Source of the DNA: a bacterium
GTDB lineage: Archaea; Thermoproteota; Nitrososphaeria; Nitrososphaerales; Nitrososphaeraceae
DNA length: 16,825 bases
NCBI GenBank assembly: GCA_014381105.1
Contig: JACMIO010000137.1
Span: 1 to 16,825, forward strand
Reading direction: 5' to 3'
Part shown: in pieces, positions 1 to 7,565 of the stretch
Layout: each line of letters begins with the position of its first letter
Position numbering within the stretch: position 1 is the stretch's first letter
Made by a program: the position numbers and the translations under genes
Notes under the pieces: model-generated
Seen by the model: only the letters and a program-made list of their open reading frames with translations
Database searches by the model: none
Told to the model about the DNA's origin: nothing

Positions 1-149
1 GGCAGAGCTAGAGGGTTCAGAGTAGTAGAATTTTCAATTGTTGGTACTTGTGCGTCTATGAACTTTGTTGAAGAATTAAACGATTCGTAGCTTATTAATA
101 CAGTAAATACCAAAAATGAGATTAACAATAACACTCTTTTTTTATTCAT
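1..149 (-). CDS. Secreted protein of unknown function, N-terminal part only
   Basis: The minus strand opens with ATG at 149 and stays open to the window edge, giving 49 complete codons. The start is a typical Sec signal peptide: a short basic n-region (MNKKR), a hydrophobic core LLLISFLVFTVLI, then a polar stretch with a plausible cleavage site after FIDA. Two N-glycosylation sequons (NSS and NST) follow within the first 45 residues, as expected for an exported archaeal protein. A TATA-like stretch on the minus strand (ATTCAAATAT, 181-190) lies about 30-40 nt upstream. The mature part lies outside the window, so no function can be given. Confidence 0.72.
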   Translation of the reverse strand, partial: MNKKRVLLLISFLVFTVLISYESFNSSTKFIDAQVPTIENSTTLNPLAL

Positions 150-412
150 TTCTTGATGTTATGTTAGTATGAAGAAACCTATATTTGAATTATAGTCATG
201 TTGTCCAAACATCGCACTCCAATAATGCATCATTTCACTGCATATTCATATTTCAATATTGACGACTTTCTAATTAAACCTGTGATTGACATTAAGAATT
301 CTTATCGAATTCCATGATTCAACATATCGATCTTCTCCATTGTAATTGTTCTATGTGTTTTTCTTAATTTTTACACGTTAAATCGATACAATGAAATTCA
401 AGTGCCTTTTCT
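150..412. other. Intergenic region between divergent genes
   Basis: This is an AT-rich stretch between the minus-strand secreted protein and the gene at 413. It holds a TATA-like box for the minus gene (181-190), a 12-base perfect palindrome TAAGAATTCTTA at 293-304, and a T-rich stretch (361-374) that could be the plus-strand promoter. Only very short ORFs were seen, including nine codons from ATG 391 that overlap the next start. Confidence 0.5.
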
Positions 413-760
413 ATGTTTGATATGACAAAGGATGAATCCTCAATAACATTTCTGAAATACAAGAACTTGAACGATATGTTAAAGGTGATATTGTTCTCTT
501 CCCAGTCTGCATTAGGACTAACTCCTATGCTATATCACATAAGGTATAACGAAAAAGAGATTCTGTTTATTGAGACGGGCGCTCTAGGCGATGCATTAAT
601 TCACTACATAGTTCAAAAAGAAAGACCAAGCATGAAATTCATAGAACTGAGGCAACTTACAGGCGAATACACTTTTGTTGAAAAGATAGGAAATGATACA
701 CATTCAATTTACATTCCAATATTAGAATTAGACAGCTCCACCATTGAATTTCCAAATTAA
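413..760 (+). CDS. Small protein of unknown function (115 aa)
   Basis: This 115-residue protein matches no family I recognise. It has no signal peptide, membrane segment or cysteine cluster. Alternating hydrophobic and charged stretches (MLKVILFSS, EILFIETG, SIYIPILEL) suggest a small soluble alpha/beta fold. The start may be ATG 413 or ATG 422. A T-rich box at about 365-374 is better spaced for a transcript starting near ATG 391, which is in another frame and stops at 420, so the true start is unsettled. The gene stands alone between two gaps of more than 250 bases. Confidence 0.6.
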   Translation: MFDMTKDESSITFLKYKNLNDMLKVILFSSQSALGLTPMLYHIRYNEKEILFIETGALGDALIHYIVQKERPSMKFIELRQLTGEYTFVEKIGNDTHSIYIPILELDSSTIEFPN

Positions 761-889
761 ACTGGAAATATCATGCGGCACGAGGTTTGTAGAATTCTGA
801 GATTTACTAGTAATCATATTTTATATTCCTTTATTAGTAACTCAAATGCGAATTGATACTTTCAATAGAGTTACCAATAATTAGTTTCT

Positions 890-1123
890 TTAAATTAAGA
901 GCTTTAAGGGCGTTATTTTGAACTCCGTAAATACAACATGAGCGTTTATAACTCCATTGTGCTCAATCCTTGCCGTTTTATATATGCAGATCCACATCGT
1001 ATTTTCATCTGGAATCTTCCATGAATGTATATATCGCGATTGGAGGAAAAGTGGTTGATACTCTAATTTTGACTTAATTTGGCTAAAAAACTCCTTACTG
1101 GATTCTATTATATAGCACAGGTT
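890..1123 (-). pseudogene. Possible gene remnant or small gene lacking a normal start (77 codons)
   Basis: The minus strand is open for 77 codons after a TAA, ending in TAA at 890-892. The translation looks protein-like: charged, aromatic and mixed, with segments such as KEFFSQIKSKLEYQPLF, SWKIPDENTMW and NAHVVFTEFKITPLKLL. No ATG, GTG or TTG is found before codon 43 (ATG at 995-997), which would leave only 35 residues. Either the 5' end has been lost or shifted, the short form is used, or the frame is open by chance. No family was recognised. Confidence 0.3.
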
Positions 1124-1132
1124 TTAAAAATA
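1122..1132 (+). promoter_or_regulatory. TATA box of the 1153-3713 operon
   Basis: The run TTTTAAAAATA is centred about 26 nt before ATG 1153. That is the archaeal spacing for TBP/TFB-driven initiation at or next to the start codon, so the transcript is probably leaderless. The sequence is close to symmetric and could also be read on the minus strand. Confidence 0.6.
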
Positions 1133-1152
1133 CCCACATAGACTAATAATAT

Positions 1153-1479
1153 ATGGCAGATGATAGATTATCTCAATTTTTAAAGGAAGGTAAAGGTTGG
1201 GAAAGAAAAGTAACCAATATACCAGGAGTGTTTTTGATCAAACTACCAGAATATAGGAGCAGGCCACCGTATATCGCTATAGAAATTAATCCAGTTGACA
1301 CTTCAGGGATGGCAACAAAGAAACGAGGAATATTAATTAGATCTCGCTCCGAACTAGAAAAGATAAGCAATATTCTTACAAACGCCAAAATTATTCAACT
1401 GGCGGACAGTATTGATGAAGTAAATCCAGAGAAAAAGACAAAATCGTTGTCCACTGAAACAGACGTGTTTGAGATCTGA
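1153..1479 (+). CDS. Conserved-looking small protein upstream of the Hef-like helicase (108 aa)
   Basis: This 108-residue soluble protein starts at ATG 1153, immediately downstream of a well-placed TATA box. The N-terminal part is a compact, probably beta-rich domain with motif-like segments KEGKGWERK, IPGVFLIKLP and TKKRGILIRS. The C-terminal tail after residue 90 is Lys/Ser/Glu-rich and probably disordered. It resembles uncharacterised thaumarchaeal proteins as I remember them, but I cannot name a function. It ends 44 bases before the helicase start on the same strand, so the two are probably co-transcribed. This suggests, by inference only, a role with the helicase. Confidence 0.75.
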   Translation: MADDRLSQFLKEGKGWERKVTNIPGVFLIKLPEYRSRPPYIAIEINPVDTSGMATKKRGILIRSRSELEKISNILTNAKIIQLADSIDEVNPEKKTKSLSTETDVFEI

Positions 1480-1523
1480 AAAAAAAGTAAGAACAATCTA
1501 AATCAAGTGAGTACTGTTAATTT

Positions 1524-3713
1524 ATGACCTTCAAAGATCAAGATGCCTTTACGAATCATCCACTTCTTAGAAAAAATTTATTACAATTTAGAGAATATCA
1601 AAAAAATATTTCCAACCATGCTCTAAGTAAGAACACCCTTATAATTCTCCCCACCGCGTTAGGAAAAACAATTATATCGTTACTCGTTTCAGTAAATACA
1701 CTGTATAATTATAGGAGCAAGAGGATCTTAATTCTAGCTCCTACAAGACCACTGGTTAACCAGCACTGGAAATCATTTCTGTCTTACTTAAAGTTCCTGG
1801 ATGAGCAAACGGCTGTAGTAACAGGAAAAATACCACCATACGCCAGAAGTATTGTCTGGAATAGAAATGAGATTAGACTTGTTTTCTCAACACCTGAAGT
1901 AGTACGAAACGACATAAGAGAAAAAAGACTTGAATTAAATAATTTTTACTTGGTAGTCTTTGATGAGGCTCATCGCGCAGTTAAAGACTATGCGTATACA
2001 TTCATAGCAGATCAATACATGAAACATTGCTCCTTTCCATTAATTCTTGGGTTAACTGCTAGTCCAGGTTCAGAAAAAAACAAAATTCAAGAAATTTGTA
2101 ATAATTTGTATACTGAACATTTAGAGTATAAGACAGAGGAAGATCCTGACGTAATGCGATATATAAATCCAATTAACATTGATTGGGAATGGTTTGATCT
2201 TCCTTCGGAGTATCAGTACGTTAAATCAATATTGAAAAGTATGTTAGATGAAAAGCTTGATTGGCTAATTAGCAGAAAAATTATCACAAAAAACTCAAAA
2301 TGGATTTTTAAAAGAGATTTAATTTCTATGGGTGATGAATTAAGGCGTACTTTGATCACAATTCCAGAAGAACGACGACGTTCGTTGTACTTTGCCTTAA
2401 TGCAACAATCCAATGCACTCTCATTGATGTATTGTATAGAATTGATGGAAAGTCAAGGATTTTACTCCCTTGGAACTTTTCTAAATAGAATCCAGGAAGA
2501 AGGCGGTAAGAGTCACAAGATGTTGATTGACGATAAAAGAATAATAGAAATTAGAAGATTGGTTGAACAATTGGATAAAGAGCATCCGAAAATTCAACAT
2601 CTTATCAAAATCTTGGGTGAAAGATTCAATTCTCAGATCAGTTCAAAAAATACTCGCAATTTGGGCCGGAGGGAATCGGAAAAGGATTCCAGAGCGCTTG
2701 TCTTTACTCAATATCGGGACACAGCACAACATATAGTTGAATTACTTACTAAAAACAAAGTTAGGGCATCAAAGTTCGTAGGGCAATCAAAGAGACAAGG
2801 AGATCCTGGAATGAAACAGGAAGAACAGAATACCATCTTGGAGAAATTTAGGGAAGGAGAGTTTAAAGTTTTGGTAGCTACTTCTATTGCAGAAGAAGGA
2901 CTCGATATTCCGGAAGTCGATCTAGTTGTATTTTACGAACCAATACCAAGTGAAATTAGATATATTCAAAGAAGAGGGAGAACTGGAAGAAAAAATTTAG
3001 GTTCAGTCCTAATTCTTGCAACAAAGAACACGATTGACCAACGCTATCTAGATGTGAGTAGAAAAAAAATACAGAAGATGAAATCAATTCTTTCATCAAT
3101 TGATACACAACTCAAATTCATATCGATTCATAGGATTTCCACACAAAAAGATCCAATGACCAAAGAAGAGATTGAATTTCTTGATTCATGCTTAGACAAA
3201 TATGGTGAAAGAATAAAACAAGGTTTGGCCAAAGCAGGTATAGCCAAGTTTTCCCTCCCCAAATCTTCTTACTCTGCCAATGATTCAGGAATAAAGGGAA
3301 TTAGAAATAGCGTTGAAAGGACTGCAAAAAAAATATACTCAATAGTATCTATGCATGGAAACAGCGGATTAGATATTCAACTTTTACATAAGTCATTGCG
3401 ACAAGACGATGTGCTCGTAAACGCAGCGTTGAATATGCTCGAGAAATTGGAACGAATAAAAATCACTGGTGGCAAAGTAATTGCTTCAGATAATTTAGTA
3501 AAAATTCCAGGACAGGTCTTCAATATTGAGATAGAAAAGGTAGTGATGGGAAAAGCAATGGTATTGGTTAATAGTAAATGGCGAGCTATACTGAACCACT
3601 ATGATTACCGTGGTCCTAGAGAATTGATAAAAAAGGGAAGAGAATTCAAGGCTAGTGGTGAACTTTATCGAGATAATAGTAGTCTGAATATACGCGTCGA
3701 ACAAATTTTGTAG
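1524..3713 (+). CDS. hef: Hef/FANCM-type SF2 helicase without nuclease domain
   Basis: This 729-residue ATP-dependent DNA helicase of the Hef/FANCM branch is expected to remodel stalled forks and branched DNA. RecA-like domain 1 shows FREYQ (22-26), Walker A PTALGKT (43-49), APTRPLVNQH (72-81), DEAH (147-150) and TASPG (178-182). A helical insertion of the Hef type spans roughly 215-385. RecA-like domain 2 has the family signature VGQSKRQGDPG (419-429), the SIAEEGLDIPEVD block (454-466) and QRRGRTGR (482-489). Euryarchaeal Hef continues into an XPF-type nuclease and HhH domain. Here residues 590-660 instead look winged-helix-like and 661-729 look like a small OB-fold (GKAMVLVNSKWRA). The Walker A has Ala where Gly is usual. 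ATG 1524 follows the stop of the preceding gene by 44 bases. Confidence 0.9.
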   Translation: MTFKDQDAFTNHPLLRKNLLQFREYQKNISNHALSKNTLIILPTALGKTIISLLVSVNTLYNYRSKRILILAPTRPLVNQHWKSFLSYLKFLDEQTAVVTGKIPPYARSIVWNRNEIRLVFSTPEVVRNDIREKRLELNNFYLVVFDEAHRAVKDYAYTFIADQYMKHCSFPLILGLTASPGSEKNKIQEICNNLYTEHLEYKTEEDPDVMRYINPINIDWEWFDLPSEYQYVKSILKSMLDEKLDWLISRKIITKNSKWIFKRDLISMGDELRRTLITIPEERRRSLYFALMQQSNALSLMYCIELMESQGFYSLGTFLNRIQEEGGKSHKMLIDDKRIIEIRRLVEQLDKEHPKIQHLIKILGERFNSQISSKNTRNLGRRESEKDSRALVFTQYRDTAQHIVELLTKNKVRASKFVGQSKRQGDPGMKQEEQNTILEKFREGEFKVLVATSIAEEGLDIPEVDLVVFYEPIPSEIRYIQRRGRTGRKNLGSVLILATKNTIDQRYLDVSRKKIQKMKSILSSIDTQLKFISIHRISTQKDPMTKEEIEFLDSCLDKYGERIKQGLAKAGIAKFSLPKSSYSANDSGIKGIRNSVERTAKKIYSIVSMHGNSGLDIQLLHKSLRQDDVLVNAALNMLEKLERIKITGGKVIASDNLVKIPGQVFNIEIEKVVMGKAMVLVNSKWRAILNHYDYRGPRELIKKGREFKASGELYRDNSSLNIRVEQIL

Positions 3714-3771
3714 TTGACGTAGTGAGCAATAACATCATTTGATCTGGCTTGATACGATATATAATTTGGAA

Positions 3772-4842
3772 TCAACTTATTAATTCTGGTTTATGTTGAT
3801 TGATAATTCGAGACAGACCATTCATATAATTTTTAGCAAAAGTCGTTATTGGTTGTGACGAATACCAAATACATCCAAGCACCTGACAATCATGACAAGT
3901 TCTAGCAATATCCCATTGAGGAGCGCTCCAGATTTCTTCGATACTTTGCTCAATAAGATCATATTTGTTCTCTGATTTGTTAAATTTCCAACATGGTACC
4001 AATACAGTACCATCTGCATTGACAAATGTACTCTTCCATACTCCGCATTCGTCGAAAGCAGTTCGCCCATTTTCTAATATCTGTTCAAAGTACTCGGGGG
4101 GAATCATAATTTGAGGAGATGACTTTCTTTTCCTGTAGTCCAAGATACTTTCACAAACTTTTGTCATGGTTTTACGATCTGGTAATAATGAATAAGATAC
4201 GTCGGCTCTATCTTCTACGAAGGTTAAAGAAACTGCATTTGATCCCAACTCCTTAGCTCTGTCAAAATAGCTCTGATCAATAAATTCTTCTGTGTTATAT
4301 TTTGTAATCACACTGTTGAAATAATGTGATATGTTATTCTGATTAAGTAGTTCAATGTTTTCCATAACCCGGTAGTATGTCTTACTGGAAACACCACGTA
4401 CCTTACAATAAGGTTCCTCATGAACCGAATCAATACTGCACGTAATAAACTGGATGTATTTCTTTTGTTTCTCTAGATCGACATTATGCAAAAGAGAACA
4501 ATTTGTAATCAGAGACGTGGGCATATTGAGATCATTGAGATATTTCACAAGATCCATAAAATCCGGTCGGCTTGTTGGTTCGCCGCCTTCAATAATTGAC
4601 CAGACGCAATATTTTGAGACTTTGTCAAAAATGCTCTTCCACTGCTCTGTAGTTAGGTCTCTTTCCTTAACAAGTTTCAGTTGTCCGTCTTTGTTGGAAT
4701 CACCGAAAGGACACATAGGACAATAAAAATTACAATAATGGGTCAAACTAAAAACAGCCACGAATGGACGTCGTTTTCCCATGGCTCTATTGAATGACCA
4801 CTTGCCAAGTAACTTCAAAGTTCGTATTTTGTCTACTTCCAA
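3772..4842 (-). CDS. Radical SAM protein with SPASM-like C-terminal cysteines (356 aa)
   Basis: This is an S-adenosylmethionine radical enzyme. The [4Fe-4S]-SAM motif C-x3-C-x2-C is at C37, C41 and C44 (CNFYCPMC), and the SAM-contacting GGEP is at 86-89. The C-terminal part has C266, C284, C316, C319 and C324 around the segment NADGTVLVPCWKF, resembling a SPASM or twitch domain that binds one or two auxiliary clusters. Such proteins often modify peptides or proteins, but the substrate cannot be read from the sequence. The start is taken as TTG 4842. A TATA-like GATAATACG at about 4866-4874 on the minus strand gives leaderless spacing. It lies 79 bases downstream of the pentapeptide-repeat gene on the same strand and is tail-to-tail with the helicase. 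Confidence 0.85.
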   Translation of the reverse strand: MEVDKIRTLKLLGKWSFNRAMGKRRPFVAVFSLTHYCNFYCPMCPFGDSNKDGQLKLVKERDLTTEQWKSIFDKVSKYCVWSIIEGGEPTSRPDFMDLVKYLNDLNMPTSLITNCSLLHNVDLEKQKKYIQFITCSIDSVHEEPYCKVRGVSSKTYYRVMENIELLNQNNISHYFNSVITKYNTEEFIDQSYFDRAKELGSNAVSLTFVEDRADVSYSLLPDRKTMTKVCESILDYRKRKSSPQIMIPPEYFEQILENGRTAFDECGVWKSTFVNADGTVLVPCWKFNKSENKYDLIEQSIEEIWSAPQWDIARTCHDCQVLGCIWYSSQPITTFAKNYMNGLSRIINQHKPELIS

Positions 4843-4921
4843 CCAATCTTTCTGGACGTCACAATCGTATTATCTATTGGGATTACTTCAATCATAAATC
4901 AAAAATCATATTTGAAAAAAT

Positions 4922-5386
4922 CTATTCCATTTTTGCAAATTTTAGATAAATTGACTGATTCTCTAATGAGTCTAATTTTGCATCCTGTAGTTTGGCCTCA
5001 ACAAAGACTGTCTTCCTAAATTTAGCCCCGCTCAAATCGCAATTTCTTAAATCTGACCACATAAAGTTTGTACCAGAAAGATTGGCATTCGTCAATTTGC
5101 TATTTTTTAAATTTCCGTAAAGAAAAATAGCATCAGTTAAATCAGCTTTCTCAAGATTTGAATCCATAATTTCAGATTGAGCAAAATTAGCTCTCTGTAA
5201 ATTGCAGTTTGACAGATTAGTTCCATTACACTTTATGCCGTTCAAGTACGCATTTGAAAGATCCTTACCCGAAAAATCTTTCCCACTAAGATCGATTTTA
5301 TCAAAGATGTTGGCCATTCTCCATTCATTAAATTCCTTGATTTTCGAATCTTGTAGAAGTCCCAACCAGTCTACTTTTTCACTCAC
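4922..5386 (-). CDS. Pentapeptide-repeat protein (154 aa)
   Basis: From about residue 31 to 145 the protein is built of A(D/N)LXX-type pentapeptides, for example DLSGKDFSGKDLSNAYLNG, NLQRANFAQ and ANLSGTNFMWSDLRNCDLSG. These should form a right-handed quadrilateral beta-helix of about five to six coils. The first 30 residues are a helical cap (VDWLGLLQDSKIKEFNEWR), unlike the repeats. There is no signal peptide or membrane segment, so it is probably cytosolic. The biochemical role of such proteins is usually unknown; some mimic DNA and bind gyrase, but nothing here shows that. The start is GTG 5386, with a TATA-like GATATATC about 25 nt upstream inside a 12-base palindrome. It is divergent from the response regulator with 83 bases between them. 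Confidence 0.88.
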   Translation of the reverse strand: MSEKVDWLGLLQDSKIKEFNEWRMANIFDKIDLSGKDFSGKDLSNAYLNGIKCNGTNLSNCNLQRANFAQSEIMDSNLEKADLTDAIFLYGNLKNSKLTNANLSGTNFMWSDLRNCDLSGAKFRKTVFVEAKLQDAKLDSLENQSIYLKFAKME

Positions 5387-5405
5387 TTTTAAGACATTAT
5401 TTTTT

Positions 5406-5417
5406 TTGATATATCAA
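5406..5417 (-). promoter_or_regulatory. Palindromic TATA-like element of the pentapeptide-repeat gene
   Basis: TTGATATATCAA is a perfect 12-base palindrome centred about 25 nt before GTG 5386. It is well placed to be the TATA box on the minus strand. Its half TTTGATAT is repeated inverted as ATATCAAA at 5453-5460, on the side of the divergent response regulator. Confidence 0.5.
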
Positions 5418-5434
5418 TATTCTCCTAATGAAAC

Positions 5435-5456
5435 TTATTATATATGATAATCATAT
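5435..5456 (+). promoter_or_regulatory. TATA box and overlapping 15-base palindrome before the response regulator
   Basis: TTATTATATAT at 5435-5445 is centred about 30 nt before ATG 5470 and is a good archaeal TATA box. It overlaps the perfect odd-centre palindrome ATATGAT-A-ATCATAT at 5442-5456. A dimeric regulator bound there would interfere with TBP or polymerase, so the palindrome is a candidate operator. Confidence 0.5.
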
Positions 5457-5469
5457 CAAAAATTAACAT

Positions 5470-5889
5470 ATGGCAGAAAGTACGAAAACTAATTCACCAC
5501 CACGAATAATGATTGTGGACGATGAATCTGATATTCTTTCGGTCATAAAAAGAGGATTAGAGTCAAAAAATGATTTCATGGTTGACACATTTTCAAAGGC
5601 TGATGATGCCATTGAAAATTTTCAGAATCATCCTCCAAACTATTATGATCTAGTAATTACTGATATTAGAATGCCAAAAGTAAATGGGTTTGAGCTTTAT
5701 AGGCGAATCAAAGATACTAATCCTCACATGAAGATTGCATTTATCACGGCGTTTGAAATAAACAAGGAAGAGTTCAGTAAGGTAATTCCATCAGTTAATG
5801 TTACTCATTTTATTAGTAAACCAGTCAGTATATCAAAGCTAAGAGAGAAAATCAAATCAATTCTTGATGACAATGATGCAGAAGCCTAA
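5470..5889 (+). CDS. Single-domain response regulator (CheY-like receiver, 139 aa)
   Basis: This is a receiver domain of a two-component system with no output domain. The acidic pair D17-D18 (IMIVDDE) binds Mg2+, D65 in VITDIRMP is the phosphoacceptor, T93 (FITAFE) and K117 (ISKPVS) are the conserved switch residues. After residue 125 only a short acidic tail remains (DDNDAEA). Phosphorylation by a sensor kinase is expected, but no kinase gene is in the window, so the partner is unknown. Output would be through protein contacts, as for CheY or Spo0F. The start ATG 5470 is about 30 nt from the TATA box. An 8-bp stem-loop just after the stop may end transcription. Confidence 0.93.
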   Translation: MAESTKTNSPPRIMIVDDESDILSVIKRGLESKNDFMVDTFSKADDAIENFQNHPPNYYDLVITDIRMPKVNGFELYRRIKDTNPHMKIAFITAFEINKEEFSKVIPSVNVTHFISKPVSISKLREKIKSILDDNDAEA

Positions 5890-5893
5890 ATAT

Positions 5894-5916
5894 GAAATCA
5901 ATTTTGGTTTGATTTC
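5894..5916 (+). terminator. Stem-loop between the response regulator and the convergent gene
   Basis: GAAATCAA (5894-5901) pairs perfectly with TTGATTTC (5909-5916) around a seven-base loop, starting four bases after the stop of the response regulator. T-rich sequence follows (to about 5943). It could act as a terminator for the plus-strand gene. Archaeal termination depends mainly on T-tracts, so the hairpin may instead stabilise the 3' end. Confidence 0.45.
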
Positions 5917-5943
5917 GTAATTGTGGTTGTTAGTTTTGGTGGT

Positions 5944-6420
5944 TTAGTCTGAGCCGGTGATGGGTAATGCCTTAGCAGCAGGAAAATTAAATGTATTTTG
6001 TTCCTGTTCTTCTGAAGTTACCTTCTCAAATTCTAAAGTAATTTCTATTGGTCCATTGAATTTAGAGCTAATTTCATTGGCCAAGTTGGCTATTTCATTT
6101 TTGTCATTAAATTCTTTAGATCCCTGAAGGAAAACTCTACTTTGTCTAAATAATGCCTTTCCTCCATACTTTTTTTGCAGAAAATCTAGTAATTCTTTAA
6201 CTTTTTCTTGTGGAATATCATTATAGTAGAAACATATTCCATTAATCAATTCCTTGTCAAAAGGTGTTCCATATCTAAACCAAAAAACACCAAAATGTTC
6301 ATACTCTCCTTGTAAACACTTTATTTCCCAATGATTAGCCTTTTCCTGGGGATAGGTTGAATTTAATAGGTCATTAACCGCTAAACGCCAATATCTTACA
6401 CGCATTTGAGGATATACCAA
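5944..6420 (-). CDS. Unknown soluble protein (158 aa)
   Basis: No family is recognised. The N-terminal third is rich in aromatic residues (RVRYWRLAVNDLL, NHWEIKCLQGEYEHFGVFWFRYG). The middle has a helix-like KVKELLDFLQKKYGG, and the C-terminal third has a strand-like PIEITLEFEKV followed by an Ala/Pro tail. There is no signal peptide, membrane span or metal motif; it has two cysteines, too few for a cluster. The overall look is a small alpha/beta protein. The start is TTG 6420, with AT-rich TATA-like sequence around 6430-6445 on the minus strand. It is tail-to-tail with the response regulator and divergent from deoxyhypusine synthase, so it is probably monocistronic. Confidence 0.78.
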   Translation of the reverse strand: MVYPQMRVRYWRLAVNDLLNSTYPQEKANHWEIKCLQGEYEHFGVFWFRYGTPFDKELINGICFYYNDIPQEKVKELLDFLQKKYGGKALFRQSRVFLQGSKEFNDKNEIANLANEISSKFNGPIEITLEFEKVTSEEQEQNTFNFPAAKALPITGSD

Positions 6421-6579
6421 ATTATCATTATAATAATGTGACGAAATTTTGAGATAACTTCACTTTGCTCAGTTCACAAATGTTTGGATAATATAGACAA
6501 TTCCATACTTAATTCGTAGTGCAATTTCAACTGAAATAGATAAAAATAATAATGTATCAGGCAGCTTAACTGTTGGCAA

Positions 6580-7536
6580 TTGAAATCAAAAAGAACAAAA
6601 AAAACAGACAAGAATATTTTGAGCGATTCAGTTCGTGATTACAAAATTGAGTCTAATTCTATTTCATTACTAATTGATGGTATGGCAAATTCTGGCGGGT
6701 TTGAATCTAAAAATCTTTGGAACGGTATTGATATTATTCGCACAATGACAAAGGATAGAAATTGTACTAGATTCTTGTCATTTGTGGGCTCTATTATCTC
6801 AACAGGAGCTAGAGGAATCATAAAAGATATGCTAAAACGCAAAATGTTCGATTGTGTTATCACAACTTGTGGCGCACTAGATCATGATATAGCACGCACT
6901 AGTACAAAATATTACTCGGGTGACTTTCGGATGGATGATGGCATGCTTTATAGAAAGAACATACATAGATTGGGAAATGTACTAGTACCTCAAAATAATT
7001 ATGGGCCAGTTATTGAAAATAAAATGCAGGCTTGTCTAAACAATCTGTATAAACAAGGACTGCGAAGTATCTCGACGTTTGACATAACAAGAAGTATTGG
7101 AGAGACATTAGATGATACTTCGTTCCTGTACTGGGCATACAAGAATGACATTCCAGTCATAGTTCCTGGAATAGTAGATGGAGCCGTTGGAAGTCAGATA
7201 TGGTTCTTTTATCAGAAACACAAGGACTTTAATTTAAATATTTTACTGGATGAAACTAGGCTATCTGATTTGGTTTATGAAGCGACCAAAACAGGTGCTT
7301 TTATTATTGGAGGTGGAATTTCAAAACACCATACATTGTGGTGGAATCAATTCCGAGGAGGATTAGACTATGCCGTTTCTATAACAACAGCTTCTGAGTG
7401 GGATGGTAGCTTGAGCGGTGCCCTAGTTGCCGAAGCAATCTCCTGGGGAAAAGTGAAGGGGAAAGCTAGACAAACTACAATACATGGCGAGGCAACGACA
7501 TTGTTACCGTTCATGTATGCTGCATTATTGAAATAA
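6580..7536 (+). CDS. dys: Deoxyhypusine synthase
   Basis: NAD-dependent enzyme that transfers the 4-aminobutyl group of spermidine to one lysine of translation factor aIF5A, the first step of hypusine formation. At 318 residues it has the usual length. Family blocks visible are TTCGALDHDIART (95-107), GGGISKHH (244-251), EWDGSLSGA (273-281) and SWGK (288-291), where K291 matches the lysine that forms the enzyme-substrate imine. The start is TTG 6580; other nearby ATG and TTG codons are out of frame, and the next in-frame ATG would remove conserved sequence. An A-rich stretch (6541-6550) sits about 30 nt upstream. The gene converges on aglB with 29 bases between the stops. Confidence 0.95.
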   Translation: MKSKRTKKTDKNILSDSVRDYKIESNSISLLIDGMANSGGFESKNLWNGIDIIRTMTKDRNCTRFLSFVGSIISTGARGIIKDMLKRKMFDCVITTCGALDHDIARTSTKYYSGDFRMDDGMLYRKNIHRLGNVLVPQNNYGPVIENKMQACLNNLYKQGLRSISTFDITRSIGETLDDTSFLYWAYKNDIPVIVPGIVDGAVGSQIWFFYQKHKDFNLNILLDETRLSDLVYEATKTGAFIIGGGISKHHTLWWNQFRGGLDYAVSITTASEWDGSLSGALVAEAISWGKVKGKARQTTIHGEATTLLPFMYAALLK

Positions 7537-7540
7537 GATG

Positions 7541-7557
7541 ATCAATTCATTATTGAT
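7541..7557 (+). terminator. Short inverted repeat between convergent deoxyhypusine synthase and aglB
   Basis: ATCAAT (7541-7546) pairs with ATTGAT (7552-7557) around a five-base loop in the 29-base gap between two convergent stop codons. It is weak and AT-only apart from one G-C pair per arm, but its position fits a shared 3' end. Confidence 0.3.
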
Positions 7558-7565
7558 TATCAATT

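Larger units (their letters stand above)
761..1152. other. 392-base gap with a plus-strand promoter and a possible minus-strand remnant
   Basis: The main interpretable signal is TTTTAAAAATA at 1122-1132, about 25 nt before ATG 1153, a good TATA box for a leaderless transcript of the next operon. A minus-strand frame stays open from 1123 to 890 and is listed separately. A second TATA-like run GATATATACATT on the minus strand (about 1026-1038) lies inside that frame. No RNA gene or repeat was recognised. Confidence 0.5.

Noticed and set aside
391..420. Nine-codon upstream ORF overlapping the start of the gene at 413
   Set aside because: Too short to support; kept only as a reason for doubt about the start of that gene.
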